DNA of 20,836 bases from Solirubrobacterales bacterium. GTDB lineage: Bacteria > Actinomycetota > Thermoleophilia > Solirubrobacterales > Solirubrobacteraceae. The DNA lies in contig JAATFK010000060.1 in NCBI GenBank assembly GCA_015655225.1, positions 1 to 20,836 on the forward strand, written 5' to 3'. The number at the start of each line of letters is the position of its first letter. The first letter of the stretch is position 1. The translations under genes were made by a program, and so were the position numbers. The notes under the pieces are model-generated. The model saw nothing but the letters and a program-made list of their open reading frames with translations. It did no database searches and had not been told where the DNA came from. This document shows, one piece after another, positions 6,653-14,739 of this stretch.

Positions 6653-7536
6653 CGCCGCTCGCCGGATCGATCGCGGCGGGCGTCGGCCAGCGCCATCGCG
6701 ACGGCCCGGCGTGCGACGACCGGCGCGACCGCCGCGCGGTAGCTGCCGTCGGCGAGCACGTCCGCGTAGGGCTCAACGACGGCGGCAGACGTGCGGCGCT
6801 CGACCTCGGCCAGCACCGCCACATCGCCCTGGCTGCCGAGCACCGTCGAGACGTCGATGACGAGCGGCGTGGCGGTCGCGCCGCCGACCACCAGCCGCAC
6901 CGCCTCGAGCCTCCCGCTGCTATCCAGCTCCAGGCGCGTGGCGGCGGTGACCAACGGCCAGCTGCTCGCCCCTCGCTTGAGCTTGACGTAGCCGATCCCG
7001 CCGTCCTGCTGCAGGGGGAGCTCGAAGCCCGTCAGCAGCTCGGCGGGCGCGAGCGCGCTGCGCATCGCTCCGGCGAGGAGCTCCACGGCGGCGAGCCGGC
7101 GCTCGCCGCCGGGGCCGCGGACGACCGCTCGGGCATCGAGCGCGACGAGCGCAGTCGGCGCGTCCGACGACGGCCGCGCGGCGACGAACGACCCGCCGAG
7201 CGTCCCCTGGTTGCGAATCTGCACGCCGCCGGTCACGCCACGCGCCATCAGCGCCAGCAGCCGCAGCGGCCCGGCGCTCGTGTCGCCGCGCACGAGGTCG
7301 GAGTAGGTGACGGTCGCGCCAAAAAGCACGCCGTCGTCGGTCGCGCGGATCGCTCGCAGCTCGGCCACGCGACGGAGATCGACCACGCGGCCGGCGGTCC
7401 GCTCCCCGCTGGCCAGCCACGGGACGACCCACGTCCCACCGCCGATCACGCAGGTGTCCCGCGGCTCGACGGCCAGCTGCTCAGTCGCCTCCCGGACTGT
7501 CTCGGGCAGCCGGTAGTCGAGGGCGCCGGCGATCAT
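6649..7536 (-). CDS. FAD-binding medium subunit of the molybdenum hydroxylase
   Basis: A 295-residue protein of the CoxM/XDH-FAD family. The first FAD loop is GGGTWVVPWL (32-41). The second is QIRNQGTLGGSFVAARPSSD (106-125), matching the family's IRN-x-T-x-GG-N/S motif followed by an Asp. The C-terminal half is the CO-dehydrogenase flavoprotein C-terminal domain. ATG 7536 overlaps the large-subunit stop in an ATGA; the region upstream of it belongs to the large subunit and is not protein-like in this frame. It passes electrons from the 2Fe-2S centres to an acceptor such as NAD or quinone. Confidence 0.92.
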   Translation of the reverse strand: MIAGALDYRLPETVREATEQLAVEPRDTCVIGGGTWVVPWLASGERTAGRVVDLRRVAELRAIRATDDGVLFGATVTYSDLVRGDTSAGPLRLLALMARGVTGGVQIRNQGTLGGSFVAARPSSDAPTALVALDARAVVRGPGGERRLAAVELLAGAMRSALAPAELLTGFELPLQQDGGIGYVKLKRGASSWPLVTAATRLELDSSGRLEAVRLVVGGATATPLVIDVSTVLGSQGDVAVLAEVERRTSAAVVEPYADVLADGSYRAAVAPVVARRAVAMALADARRDRSGERR

Positions 7537-9914
7537 GCCGCGACCGCCTGGTCGGCTTGCGCGAGCGCCGCGAAGACCCGTGCGGGGCTCGCAGGAAGGG
7601 CGTCGATGCGCGCTCCGCGGTGCCGGAGCGCGTCGTTGATCGCGTTGAAGATCGCTGCCTGAGCTCCTCCGAGGCCCGACTCCCCGGCCCCCTTCATGCC
7701 CAGCGCGGTGAAGGGGCTGGGCGTGCACTGGTGCAGCAGCTCGATCTGCGGGAGATCGGTCGCGCGCGGCAACAGGTAGCTCTTGAAGCCGTCGGTGCGC
7801 AGCACCCCGTCAGCGTCGTGGAGCAGCTCTTCGGTGAGCGCGAGTCCGATGCCGGCGCAGACCGATCCGTAGACCTGGCCGTCGACGAACGCCGGATTGA
7901 CCACCGTGCCGCAGTCGTGTCCGACGACGTGACGACGCAGGACGGTCACGCCGGTCTCCGGGTCGACCTCCACGATCGCCGCGTGGACGGCGTTCGAGAA
8001 GGAGGCGAACGGGCTGATGCGTCCGTGCTCGTCGGGAAGGTGTCGGATGTTGGGCGGCCGGTAGGTGCAGGTCGCCTCCATCGCGGGATCGATGCCGAGG
8101 GCGAGGATGAACGCGAGCGTGTGCGCGGCATGGGCGACCGCCCCGATCGGGATCGCATGGCCCTCGTCCGCGACCAGGATCGCGAACCCGTCGCGCAGCA
8201 CGACCGCGTCCGGCCCCGTCGCCTCGAGCATGCGAGCGGCGACGGTGCGCAGCTTCTGCCCCAGCTCGTCGGCTGCCAGCAGCGCCGATCCGCCGCCCGT
8301 GATCATGCTGCGGCTGCTGAGGTTCCCGTAACCGTACGGGCACAGCGACGAGTCGCCCTGCACGACGTCCAGCAACTCCAGCGGCACGCCGAGCCGACCG
8401 GCGACGAGCTGGGCGATCGCGGTCTCGTTGCCGTTGCCCGGGCTCGTCACGCCGGTCAGCACGGTCACGTGCCCGGTCGGCGCGATCTTGACCGTCGTGG
8501 TGTCGTAGCCGCCGACGAGCGCGCCGGGGATGTCGGCGCCCTCGGGCGTCAGCTCGAAGGCGATCCCGATCCCGACGTGGCGACCGGCCGCGCGCTGCAC
8601 GGCCTGGCGCTCGCGCGCGTCCGTGTACCCCACCTTGCTGAGCACCTTGTCCAGCAGCGAGTGGTAGTCCCCGCTGTCGAGGTCCAGCCCGGTGGCCGTG
8701 CGGTAGGGAAACCGATCGGCGGTGACCAGGTTGCGACGCCGCACCTCGACCGGGTCCAGGCCGGTCGTCTCCGCGACCCGCTCGACGATCGTCTCCATCA
8801 ACAGGTTGGCCGACTCCTTGCCGAATCCGCGCACCCCGGACCACGGCGCGCGGTTGGTCACCACGACGCGGTAGGTGACACGGCAGCACTGCACGTCGTA
8901 GCCGGTCCCGACAGCGAGGCTCGCGACAAACGCCATCCCCCAGCCGGGGCCCGCGGCGGCGGCGCCGTGATCGGCGACGAGCTCGTCCTCGATCCCGCGG
9001 ATGCGGCCGTCCGCGTCGAACGCGGCGCGGTAGCGATGTCGCTGCTCGCGGCCGGCGGCGAGCAGGCACTCGGCGCGGCTCTCCGCCCAGCGGACGGGCC
9101 GCCCGGTCATGCGCGAGAGGATGGCGACCAACAGCTCCTCCGGGTGGCCGTGCATCTTCAGACCGAACGCGCCGCCGAGCGGGGGCGCGACGACGTGCAC
9201 CTGCGACTCGCTCAGCCGCAGAGCCACCGCCAGCACCCAGCGCATCGGGTGGGGATTCTGCGTCGTCCCAAACCAGCTCAGGCGCTGGGCGCGCTCGTCC
9301 CACGCCGCGAGGTACGTGCGGGGCTCCATCGGTGCGGCCGAGGTGCGCTGGATGCGCAGCTCACCATCGATCACGTGGTCGGCGTCGAGCGCGGCCTGCT
9401 CGAAGTCGCCGTCGGCGGTCTCCCCCGCGATCATCTCGTTCGTCGCCCAGCCGGGATACAGCAGAGCCGCGTCGGGCGCGAGCGCGTCCTGCGCGTTCAG
9501 CACGGCGGGCAGCGGCTCGTAGGCGACGGTGACCGCTCGCGCCGCCGCCAGTGCTTCGCCGGCCGTCTCCGCGACGACCGCGGCGACCGGCTCGCCGGCA
9601 TAGACGACGCGGTCGACCGCGAGGCAGCGGATCTCGGCGTGCTGCCCGCCGAGCCCGGCTGGGTCGAGGTTGTGCGGGATCGGCTCCGCCAGCCCGAGCG
9701 CCTCCTCGCCCGTCAGCAGCGCGATCACGCCGGGCAGTGCACGGGCGCGCTCGGTGTCGATCGCCACGATGCGCGCGTGCGCGTGGGTGCTGCGCACGAC
9801 GGCCATGTGCGCCATGCCCGCCATGCGCAGGTCGCCCGTGTACTCGATGCGGCCGGTCAGGAACCGGTCGCCGTTCTGCTTGCGCACCGCGGCGCCGAGC
9901 AGTCCGTCGCTCAC
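7533..9914 (-). CDS. Molybdopterin-binding large subunit of a molybdenum hydroxylase
   Basis: About 793 residues, the usual length. It binds Mo-molybdopterin through GGAFGLK (near 247-253) and GMKGAGESG (near 739-747), whose Glu is the catalytic base conserved in the family. The active-site loop reads VRGFGKESAN (near 361-370). It is closer to the RGFG loop of xanthine dehydrogenases than to the VAYRCSFR loop of form I CO dehydrogenase, so it is not a true CO dehydrogenase. The usual GQG motif is GNG here (near 493-495). It should hydroxylate a heterocycle, aldehyde or similar carbon using water. Two GTG codons are possible starts (9917, 9914); 9914 gives the GTGA overlap seen elsewhere. Confidence 0.93.
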   Translation of the reverse strand: MSDGLLGAAVRKQNGDRFLTGRIEYTGDLRMAGMAHMAVVRSTHAHARIVAIDTERARALPGVIALLTGEEALGLAEPIPHNLDPAGLGGQHAEIRCLAVDRVVYAGEPVAAVVAETAGEALAAARAVTVAYEPLPAVLNAQDALAPDAALLYPGWATNEMIAGETADGDFEQAALDADHVIDGELRIQRTSAAPMEPRTYLAAWDERAQRLSWFGTTQNPHPMRWVLAVALRLSESQVHVVAPPLGGAFGLKMHGHPEELLVAILSRMTGRPVRWAESRAECLLAAGREQRHRYRAAFDADGRIRGIEDELVADHGAAAAGPGWGMAFVASLAVGTGYDVQCCRVTYRVVVTNRAPWSGVRGFGKESANLLMETIVERVAETTGLDPVEVRRRNLVTADRFPYRTATGLDLDSGDYHSLLDKVLSKVGYTDARERQAVQRAAGRHVGIGIAFELTPEGADIPGALVGGYDTTTVKIAPTGHVTVLTGVTSPGNGNETAIAQLVAGRLGVPLELLDVVQGDSSLCPYGYGNLSSRSMITGGGSALLAADELGQKLRTVAARMLEATGPDAVVLRDGFAILVADEGHAIPIGAVAHAAHTLAFILALGIDPAMEATCTYRPPNIRHLPDEHGRISPFASFSNAVHAAIVEVDPETGVTVLRRHVVGHDCGTVVNPAFVDGQVYGSVCAGIGLALTEELLHDADGVLRTDGFKSYLLPRATDLPQIELLHQCTPSPFTALGMKGAGESGLGGAQAAIFNAINDALRHRGARIDALPASPARVFAALAQADQAVAA

Positions 9915-10687
9915 CACGTCGTGTGTCCCCCGTCGATCGAGAGGACGGCACCCGTCACGAACGACGCCTCGTCACTCAGGAGGTAGAGGATCAGTCCGGC
10001 CACCTCCGCCGCGCTGGCGAACCGCTTGAGCAGCTGGCGTCCGGTCAGGAGCGCGAGCGCTGCGTCGCGATCGGGGAACGACGCGACGACCTCGGTCGCC
10101 ATCGGCGTCTCGATGCCGCCCGGGCAGATCGCGTTGGCGCGAATGCCCTGCTCGGCGTATTCCGAGGCGATGCCGCGGGTCAGCCCGAGGATGGCGGCCT
10201 TCGACGCGCCGTAGAGCGAGAGCTGCGGGAGGGCGACGAGGCCGCCGACCGACGACACGTTCACGATCGACCCGCCTCCCGCGTCCCGCATCTGCGGGAC
10301 CGCCTGCTGCGTCGCCAGCAGCTGGCCCAGGCAGTTGGTGTGCATGAACCGGTCGAAGTCGGCGACGGTGATCTGCTCGAACGGGATCGGCGGCGAGATC
10401 CCCGCGATGTTGGCGAGGGCGGTGATCGAGCCCAGGCGATCTGCGGCGAGCGTGGCCAGCCGGGCCGTGGTCGCCGGCTCGCCGACGTCGCCCGCGACCG
10501 AGACGCACGCGGCCCCGTCGGCCTCGAGGCTCGCCCGCAGCGCGTCGAGGCCGGCCTCGTCGCGATCGGTCAACGCGAGTGCCGCTCCCTCCCGCGCGAG
10601 CAGTCGCGCGGTCTCGGCGCCGAGCCCGCCGGCCGCGCCGGTGACCAGCGCGACCCGTCCGGCCATGCGACCGTCCGTGGCGCTCAT
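9911..10687 (-). CDS. SDR-family NAD(P)-dependent oxidoreductase (third)
   Basis: A 258-residue textbook classical SDR: TGAAGGLG (16-23), D41 after beta-2 suggesting NAD, N118, S146, Y159 and K163 as the catalytic set, and PGGIETPM after beta-6. It lies between the ABM-like gene (ATGA overlap upstream) and the Mo-hydroxylase large subunit (GTGA overlap downstream). Its substrate is therefore likely an alcohol or ketone just before or after the hydroxylation step. It is closer to ordinary FabG-like dehydrogenases than the two SDRs at 2380-3927, whose glycine loops are atypical. Confidence 0.92.
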   Translation of the reverse strand: MSATDGRMAGRVALVTGAAGGLGAETARLLAREGAALALTDRDEAGLDALRASLEADGAACVSVAGDVGEPATTARLATLAADRLGSITALANIAGISPPIPFEQITVADFDRFMHTNCLGQLLATQQAVPQMRDAGGGSIVNVSSVGGLVALPQLSLYGASKAAILGLTRGIASEYAEQGIRANAICPGGIETPMATEVVASFPDRDAALALLTGRQLLKRFASAAEVAGLILYLLSDEASFVTGAVLSIDGGHTTW

Positions 10688-10983
10688 CGTGCGCCACCGG
10701 CGGCGAGGTCGAAGTGCGACATCTCGCTGCGAAAGGCAGCGAAGGGACGCAGCAGGGCGAGGAACGGCTCGTAGAGCGGGCTTCCGCGGAAGCCCTACTC
10801 ATGGCCCGCCTGCGAATCCCACTCGATCCGCACGACGAACTGCTCCGGCTCCTCGACGCCGCGCCGCAGCTCCCAGCCGCGGCAGTGCGCCGAGCGCGCG
10901 AGGATCTCCCCCGCGCGCTCGTAGACCGCGACGAAGCGCTCGCCCTCGTCCGGCGGCATCCGATAGCGGATGTACTCGACCAT
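10684..10983 (-). pseudogene. ABM-like small protein interrupted by an in-frame amber codon
   Basis: The reading frame begins with MVEYIRYRMPPDEGERF and is typical of small dimeric alpha+beta-barrel proteins in the antibiotic-biosynthesis-monooxygenase superfamily, which are about 100 residues long. After codon 62 (...EWDSQAGHE) there is a TAG at 10795-10797. The same frame then continues GFRGSPLYEPFLALLRPF...EMSHFD for 36 codons to a TGA that overlaps the SDR start as ATGA. The part after the stop is the expected C-terminal half of the family, and both ends keep coupled overlaps with neighbours. This is thus a recent nonsense mutation, a sequencing error or suppression. The start shares one base with the stop of the binding-protein gene. 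Confidence 0.75.
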
Positions 10984-12137
10984 CAGCACCCCTTGCTCTG
11001 CCCCGGTCCGCACCCGATCGCCGACGGCGCCATCACCTGGAAGAGCGCGCCGCTGGAGATGGCCTTGCCGATGTTGTCCTTCGTGAGGACCATCGGCGGC
11101 ACGGTGACCACGGGCTTGTCGGGCTTGTTGCCATCCAAGATGTGGGTGGCCCAGAGCACCGTGTTGTAGCCCACGGCGTAGAACGGCGGCGTGGACCCGA
11201 CCGTGATCTGGCCGGCCTCGAGCGCCTTGATCGTCTGGAGGTCACCCGGCCCGATCCCGGCGATCGGGACCTTTCTGCCCTGCGCGGTGAGCGCTCTGGC
11301 CGCGCCGACGCCGAGGATCGTGTCGTTGGTGATGATGCCGTTGACCGAGGGCTGGGAGACGAGCGCGCCCTCGGCCGCCTGCTGCGCGGCCGACGTCGTG
11401 TAGCCGGGCAGGTTCTTGGAGAAGACGATCTTCAGGCCCGGGTGCTTCTTCAGCTCGGCGTTCATGCCCTGGGTGAACAGGTCGGCCACGGTGGTGCCAG
11501 CGCCGCCCAGGATCGCGTAGAGGTTGCCCTTGCCGCCGAGCGCGGTCGACAGCGAGTCGACCGAGGTCGCGGCGTCGGCGGGCAGATCGTCGGCGAGCGA
11601 GAGGTCGAACTTCGCGTTCGGCGGCGGGATCAGCGTCGGCAGGACCTTGATGCCCTGCTGCTGGGCCTCGCGGATCTGCGCGTTGAACGCCACCGGCGAG
11701 GCCGGCAGGATCATGATCGCATCGGGCTTCTGCCCGAGCGCCGTCTCGAACTGCGAGACCTGCTTGGTGACGTTCTGGAAGCCGCCCGCGTCAAAGACCT
11801 GGAGGTTGATGCCGTACCTCTTGGCGGCGTCCTGGGCGCCGACCTCGAGCGACTTCTGCTGCGGCAGGACCGTCGAGGCGTCGAGGAAGGCGATCGTGTA
11901 CTTCTTCTTCGGCGGCTGGAAGCCCGGAGGCGCCAGCGTCTTCATGTAGTCGGTGAACCCGCTGTCGGCCGTCGGGGTCGGGGTGGACGACGTGCCGGCG
12001 GATGTGGTCGTCGCCGCCGTCGAAGCGGCGGACGTGGTCGTCGAGCTGTCGCTGCTGGAGCCGCACGCGCTGAGCGCGAGCGCGCCCGCAAGGCACGCGG
12101 CAACAGCGCCGGCCCATCCTCTCGGGATGGCGTTCAT
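10983..12137 (-). CDS. ABC-transporter sugar-type substrate-binding lipoprotein
   Basis: A 384-residue secreted lipoprotein. The hydrophobic signal ends at a lipobox LSAC (C25), followed by a Ser/Thr/Ala/Pro-rich tether (about 26-60) and a two-lobed periplasmic-binding-protein domain of the RbsB type (starting YTIAFLDAS near residue 80; PDAIMILPAS; IITND). This family binds pentoses, hexoses, polyols and some cyclic compounds. A strong AGGAGGAG ribosome-binding site precedes the ATG, and the gene is 20 bp after the ATPase gene, the only non-overlapping junction in the upper operon. That may allow higher expression of the binding protein. Ligand unknown. Confidence 0.92.
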   Translation of the reverse strand: MNAIPRGWAGAVAACLAGALALSACGSSSDSSTTTSAASTAATTTSAGTSSTPTPTADSGFTDYMKTLAPPGFQPPKKKYTIAFLDASTVLPQQKSLEVGAQDAAKRYGINLQVFDAGGFQNVTKQVSQFETALGQKPDAIMILPASPVAFNAQIREAQQQGIKVLPTLIPPPNAKFDLSLADDLPADAATSVDSLSTALGGKGNLYAILGGAGTTVADLFTQGMNAELKKHPGLKIVFSKNLPGYTTSAAQQAAEGALVSQPSVNGIITNDTILGVGAARALTAQGRKVPIAGIGPGDLQTIKALEAGQITVGSTPPFYAVGYNTVLWATHILDGNKPDKPVVTVPPMVLTKDNIGKAISSGALFQVMAPSAIGCGPGQSKGC

Positions 12138-12157
12138 CTCTCTCTCCTCCTGTTGTC

Positions 12158-13711
12158 CTACGACGCCGTGGGCATCGCCGTGCGAGCGCTGCCCGGGCCT
12201 TGGTTGAACTGGGCCTCCATCAGCGCCGAAACGCTGAGCTGGTCCCGTCCGAGCTCGGAGACGATCCGTCCGCGCCAGAAGACGACCGCGCGATCGCTGA
12301 TCAGGGAGACCTCACGCAGGTCGCTGCTGCACAGGACCACGGCGGCCCCGTGCTCACACGCTCCTGCCAGCAGCCCGTAGAGCGCCTCGCGGCCGCCGGG
12401 GTCCACGCCAGCGGTCGGGTCTTCGCAGATGATCACCCGAGGCGACGTCGCCAGGGTCCGCGCGAAGAGCGCCTTCTGCTGGTTGCCGCCGCTGAGCGCG
12501 GTGATCGGCATCGACAGGCTTGCCGCCCGCACCTCGCAGCGTCCGCTCAGCTCCCGGGCCATGCGCCGCTCGCCTCGGCGACGCAGGAAGCCGGTCGGGC
12601 TGAGCGTGGGCAGCGCCGACAGCGTGACGGTGTCGCGGACGCTGAAGTTCGGCAGGACGCCGCGCAGCTTGCGGTCGCCGGCCAGGTAGCCGATGCCCGC
12701 CCGGACCGCGCGAGCGGGCGTGCGAGCTGACAGCGCCGCGCCGTTCAGGCGCAGCTCGCCGTCGCGCAGCCGACCGGCGCCGGCGAGCGTTCGGGCCAAG
12801 GCGACCGCCCCTGAGTCCGGCAGCCCGACGAGCGCGACGACCTCTCCGGCATGGACCTCGAGGTCGACGTCGTGGAACGCGCCGTCAGCGTCGCTCAACC
12901 GCGAGCCGCGCAACACCGGCTCGGCGGCCCGATCGCGCACCGTGCTGCGCCGTCGTTCGCCGACGACCTCGATCTCGTGCTCGACCCGCTCGGAACCGGC
13001 CATTCGCTCCACCAGCTCGCGTTCGTGCGCTGAGCTGGGCAGCTCGCCGACCACCTCTCCGGCGCGCATCACGGTCACCCGGTCGACGACGTGCGCGAGC
13101 TCGTCGAGCCGGTGGGTGACGTACAGCAGCGCCGTCCCGGCCGCCCGCAGACGCTCGATCACCTCGAACAGGTAGTGGGTCTCCACCGGCGAGAGCGCCG
13201 CGGTCGGCTCGTCGAAGATCATGACCCGCGACCCTCGTGCGTACGCCCGCGCGATGGCGATCAGCTGACGCTCGGCCAGCGAGAGCGACGCCACCTCACG
13301 ATGGGCGGCCTGCAGCAGGCCGACGAACTCGAGCGCAGCGCGCGACTGCGGCATCGACCCGCGCGCCAGGAGATGGAGCCCGCGCGTGACCGGCTCACGG
13401 CCGAGCTCGACGTTCTGGATCGCGGTGAGCGTCGGGACGAGCCAGTTCTGCTGATGGACCGTGCCGATGCCCTCCTCGAGCGCCGCCTGCGGAGAGCGCA
13501 GGGTCACGGCCTCGCCACCGATGCGCAGCGTACCGGCGTCCGGCCGCAGCGCGCCGGAGATGACGTTGATGAGCGTGGACTTGCCGGCACCGTTCTCGCC
13601 GATCAGGCCGCGAGCCTCTCCCTCCGCGAGGACGAGATCCACGCCGCGCAGTGCGGCGACGCCGCTGAACGCCTTGGCAATGCCCCGCGCCTCGACCGCC
13701 GCGGAGCTCAT
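12158..13711 (-). CDS. ABC-transporter ATPase with two nucleotide-binding domains (RbsA/MglA type)
   Basis: 517 residues, the normal size for tandem sugar-import ATPases. Domain 1 has Walker A GENGAGKS (38-45), signature LSLAE (143-147), Walker B VMIFDE (163-168) and switch H200. Domain 2 has a degenerate Walker A (GLPDSGAV, 296-303), usual in this family, signature LSGGN (406-410) and Walker B VIICED (426-431), where the usual D-E order is reversed to E-D. Domain 1 thus probably does most of the hydrolysis. ATG 13711 overlaps the permease stop as ATGA. Reading further upstream enters the permease gene in a non-protein-like frame. Confidence 0.93.
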   Translation of the reverse strand: MSSAAVEARGIAKAFSGVAALRGVDLVLAEGEARGLIGENGAGKSTLINVISGALRPDAGTLRIGGEAVTLRSPQAALEEGIGTVHQQNWLVPTLTAIQNVELGREPVTRGLHLLARGSMPQSRAALEFVGLLQAAHREVASLSLAERQLIAIARAYARGSRVMIFDEPTAALSPVETHYLFEVIERLRAAGTALLYVTHRLDELAHVVDRVTVMRAGEVVGELPSSAHERELVERMAGSERVEHEIEVVGERRRSTVRDRAAEPVLRGSRLSDADGAFHDVDLEVHAGEVVALVGLPDSGAVALARTLAGAGRLRDGELRLNGAALSARTPARAVRAGIGYLAGDRKLRGVLPNFSVRDTVTLSALPTLSPTGFLRRRGERRMARELSGRCEVRAASLSMPITALSGGNQQKALFARTLATSPRVIICEDPTAGVDPGGREALYGLLAGACEHGAAVVLCSSDLREVSLISDRAVVFWRGRIVSELGRDQLSVSALMEAQFNQGPGSARTAMPTAS

Positions 13712-14739
13712 GTCGCGACACCGCGACGCAGCTTGCCCGGCAGCACCTGGAAGGCGATCGCGACGACGATCAGGACGCCGCTGACGATCGACTGCCAGTC
13801 GGAATCCAGCTGCAGCAGGTCGATGCCGTCGCTCATCACCCCGAGCGTCAGCGCGCCGAGGGCGACGCCGAGGACGGTGCCCCGGCCGGTGCCGAAGCCA
13901 ACGCCGCCGAGGAACACGGCAGCGAACGCGGTCAGCATCTCCGTCGGTCCCAGGCTGGCGTCCCCGGACCCGATCCGCGACGACGCCAGCACCCCGGCCG
14001 CCCCCGCGAAGGCGCCGCAGATCGTGTAGCCCGCGATCTTCGTCTTCGCGGTCGGCACCCCCGCCAGCCACGCGGCCATCTCGTTCCCGCCGACCGCGTA
14101 GACGTAGCGGCCGAGGCGCGTTCGGCTCAACAGCAGATGGGCGGCGACGAGACAGACGAGGGCGGCGATGACGATCGTCGGGATCGGCCCGACCAAGGAT
14201 GTCGCCAGATCGGTGTAGTGAGGATTCAGCGGCTGAATCGGTCCGTTGGACGTGATCAACAACGCGACGCCGGTCAGCACCTGCCCGACCGCGAGCGTCA
14301 CGACGATCGGCGAGAAGCCCGCGATCCCGATCAGGAGCCCGTTGAGCAGGCCGACGCCCGTCGTCGCGGCGATCGCGATCGCGAACGCGATGCCGGGCGA
14401 GGTCGAGTCGGCGAAGTGAGCGGCGATGACCGAGGTGAACGCGAGCATCCCACCGATCGAGAGGTCGATCCCTCCGACGAGGAGGACGAACAGCACTCCC
14501 GCGCTGAGCACGAGCAGGACGCTCGTCTGCCGCCCGATGTTCTGCAGGTTGATCTCGGTGACGAAGCGTGACTCGGCGAGCGCCAGGGCGATGCAGAGCG
14601 CTGCCAGGAAGACGAAGACGAGCAGCTCCGGGGCCTGGGTGAGCGACCGGATGCTGAGTCGTCGCGGCTCGTCCGGCGCGTCGGGCGGCGTGGCCGGCAC
14701 GCTCGCCTCGAGCTCGGCGTGATGGGTCAGGTCGGTCAT
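13708..14739 (-). CDS. ABC-transporter permease (RbsC/AraH type)
   Basis: A 343-residue membrane protein. It has a hydrophilic N-terminus of about 38 residues, then multiple hydrophobic segments, roughly 8-10. The family hallmark GGIDLSIGG is at 89-97 and the EAA-like cytoplasmic segment near GRYVYAVGGNEMAAWLAGV in the second half. It forms the membrane channel with the ATPase and binding protein encoded next to it. The ATG overlaps the upstream cupin stop and its own stop overlaps the ATPase start, so permease, ATPase and cupin are translationally coupled. Only one permease gene is present, so a homodimer is expected. Confidence 0.93.
   Translation of the reverse strand: MTDLTHHAELEASVPATPPDAPDEPRRLSIRSLTQAPELLVFVFLAALCIALALAESRFVTEINLQNIGRQTSVLLVLSAGVLFVLLVGGIDLSIGGMLAFTSVIAAHFADSTSPGIAFAIAIAATTGVGLLNGLLIGIAGFSPIVVTLAVGQVLTGVALLITSNGPIQPLNPHYTDLATSLVGPIPTIVIAALVCLVAAHLLLSRTRLGRYVYAVGGNEMAAWLAGVPTAKTKIAGYTICGAFAGAAGVLASSRIGSGDASLGPTEMLTAFAAVFLGGVGFGTGRGTVLGVALGALTLGVMSDGIDLLQLDSDWQSIVSGVLIVVAIAFQVLPGKLRRGVAT

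Noticed and set aside
7533..9914. Aerobic carbon-monoxide dehydrogenase (CoxL)
   Set aside because: Subunit order and sizes are similar, but the form I active-site loop VAYRCSFR is absent, so CO oxidation is not supported.
7557..9986. An 809-codon open frame on the plus strand opposite the Mo-hydroxylase large subunit
   Set aside because: It mirrors a clearly conserved minus-strand gene, is rich in Arg, Asp and His, and has no domain; long antisense frames are expected at this GC content.
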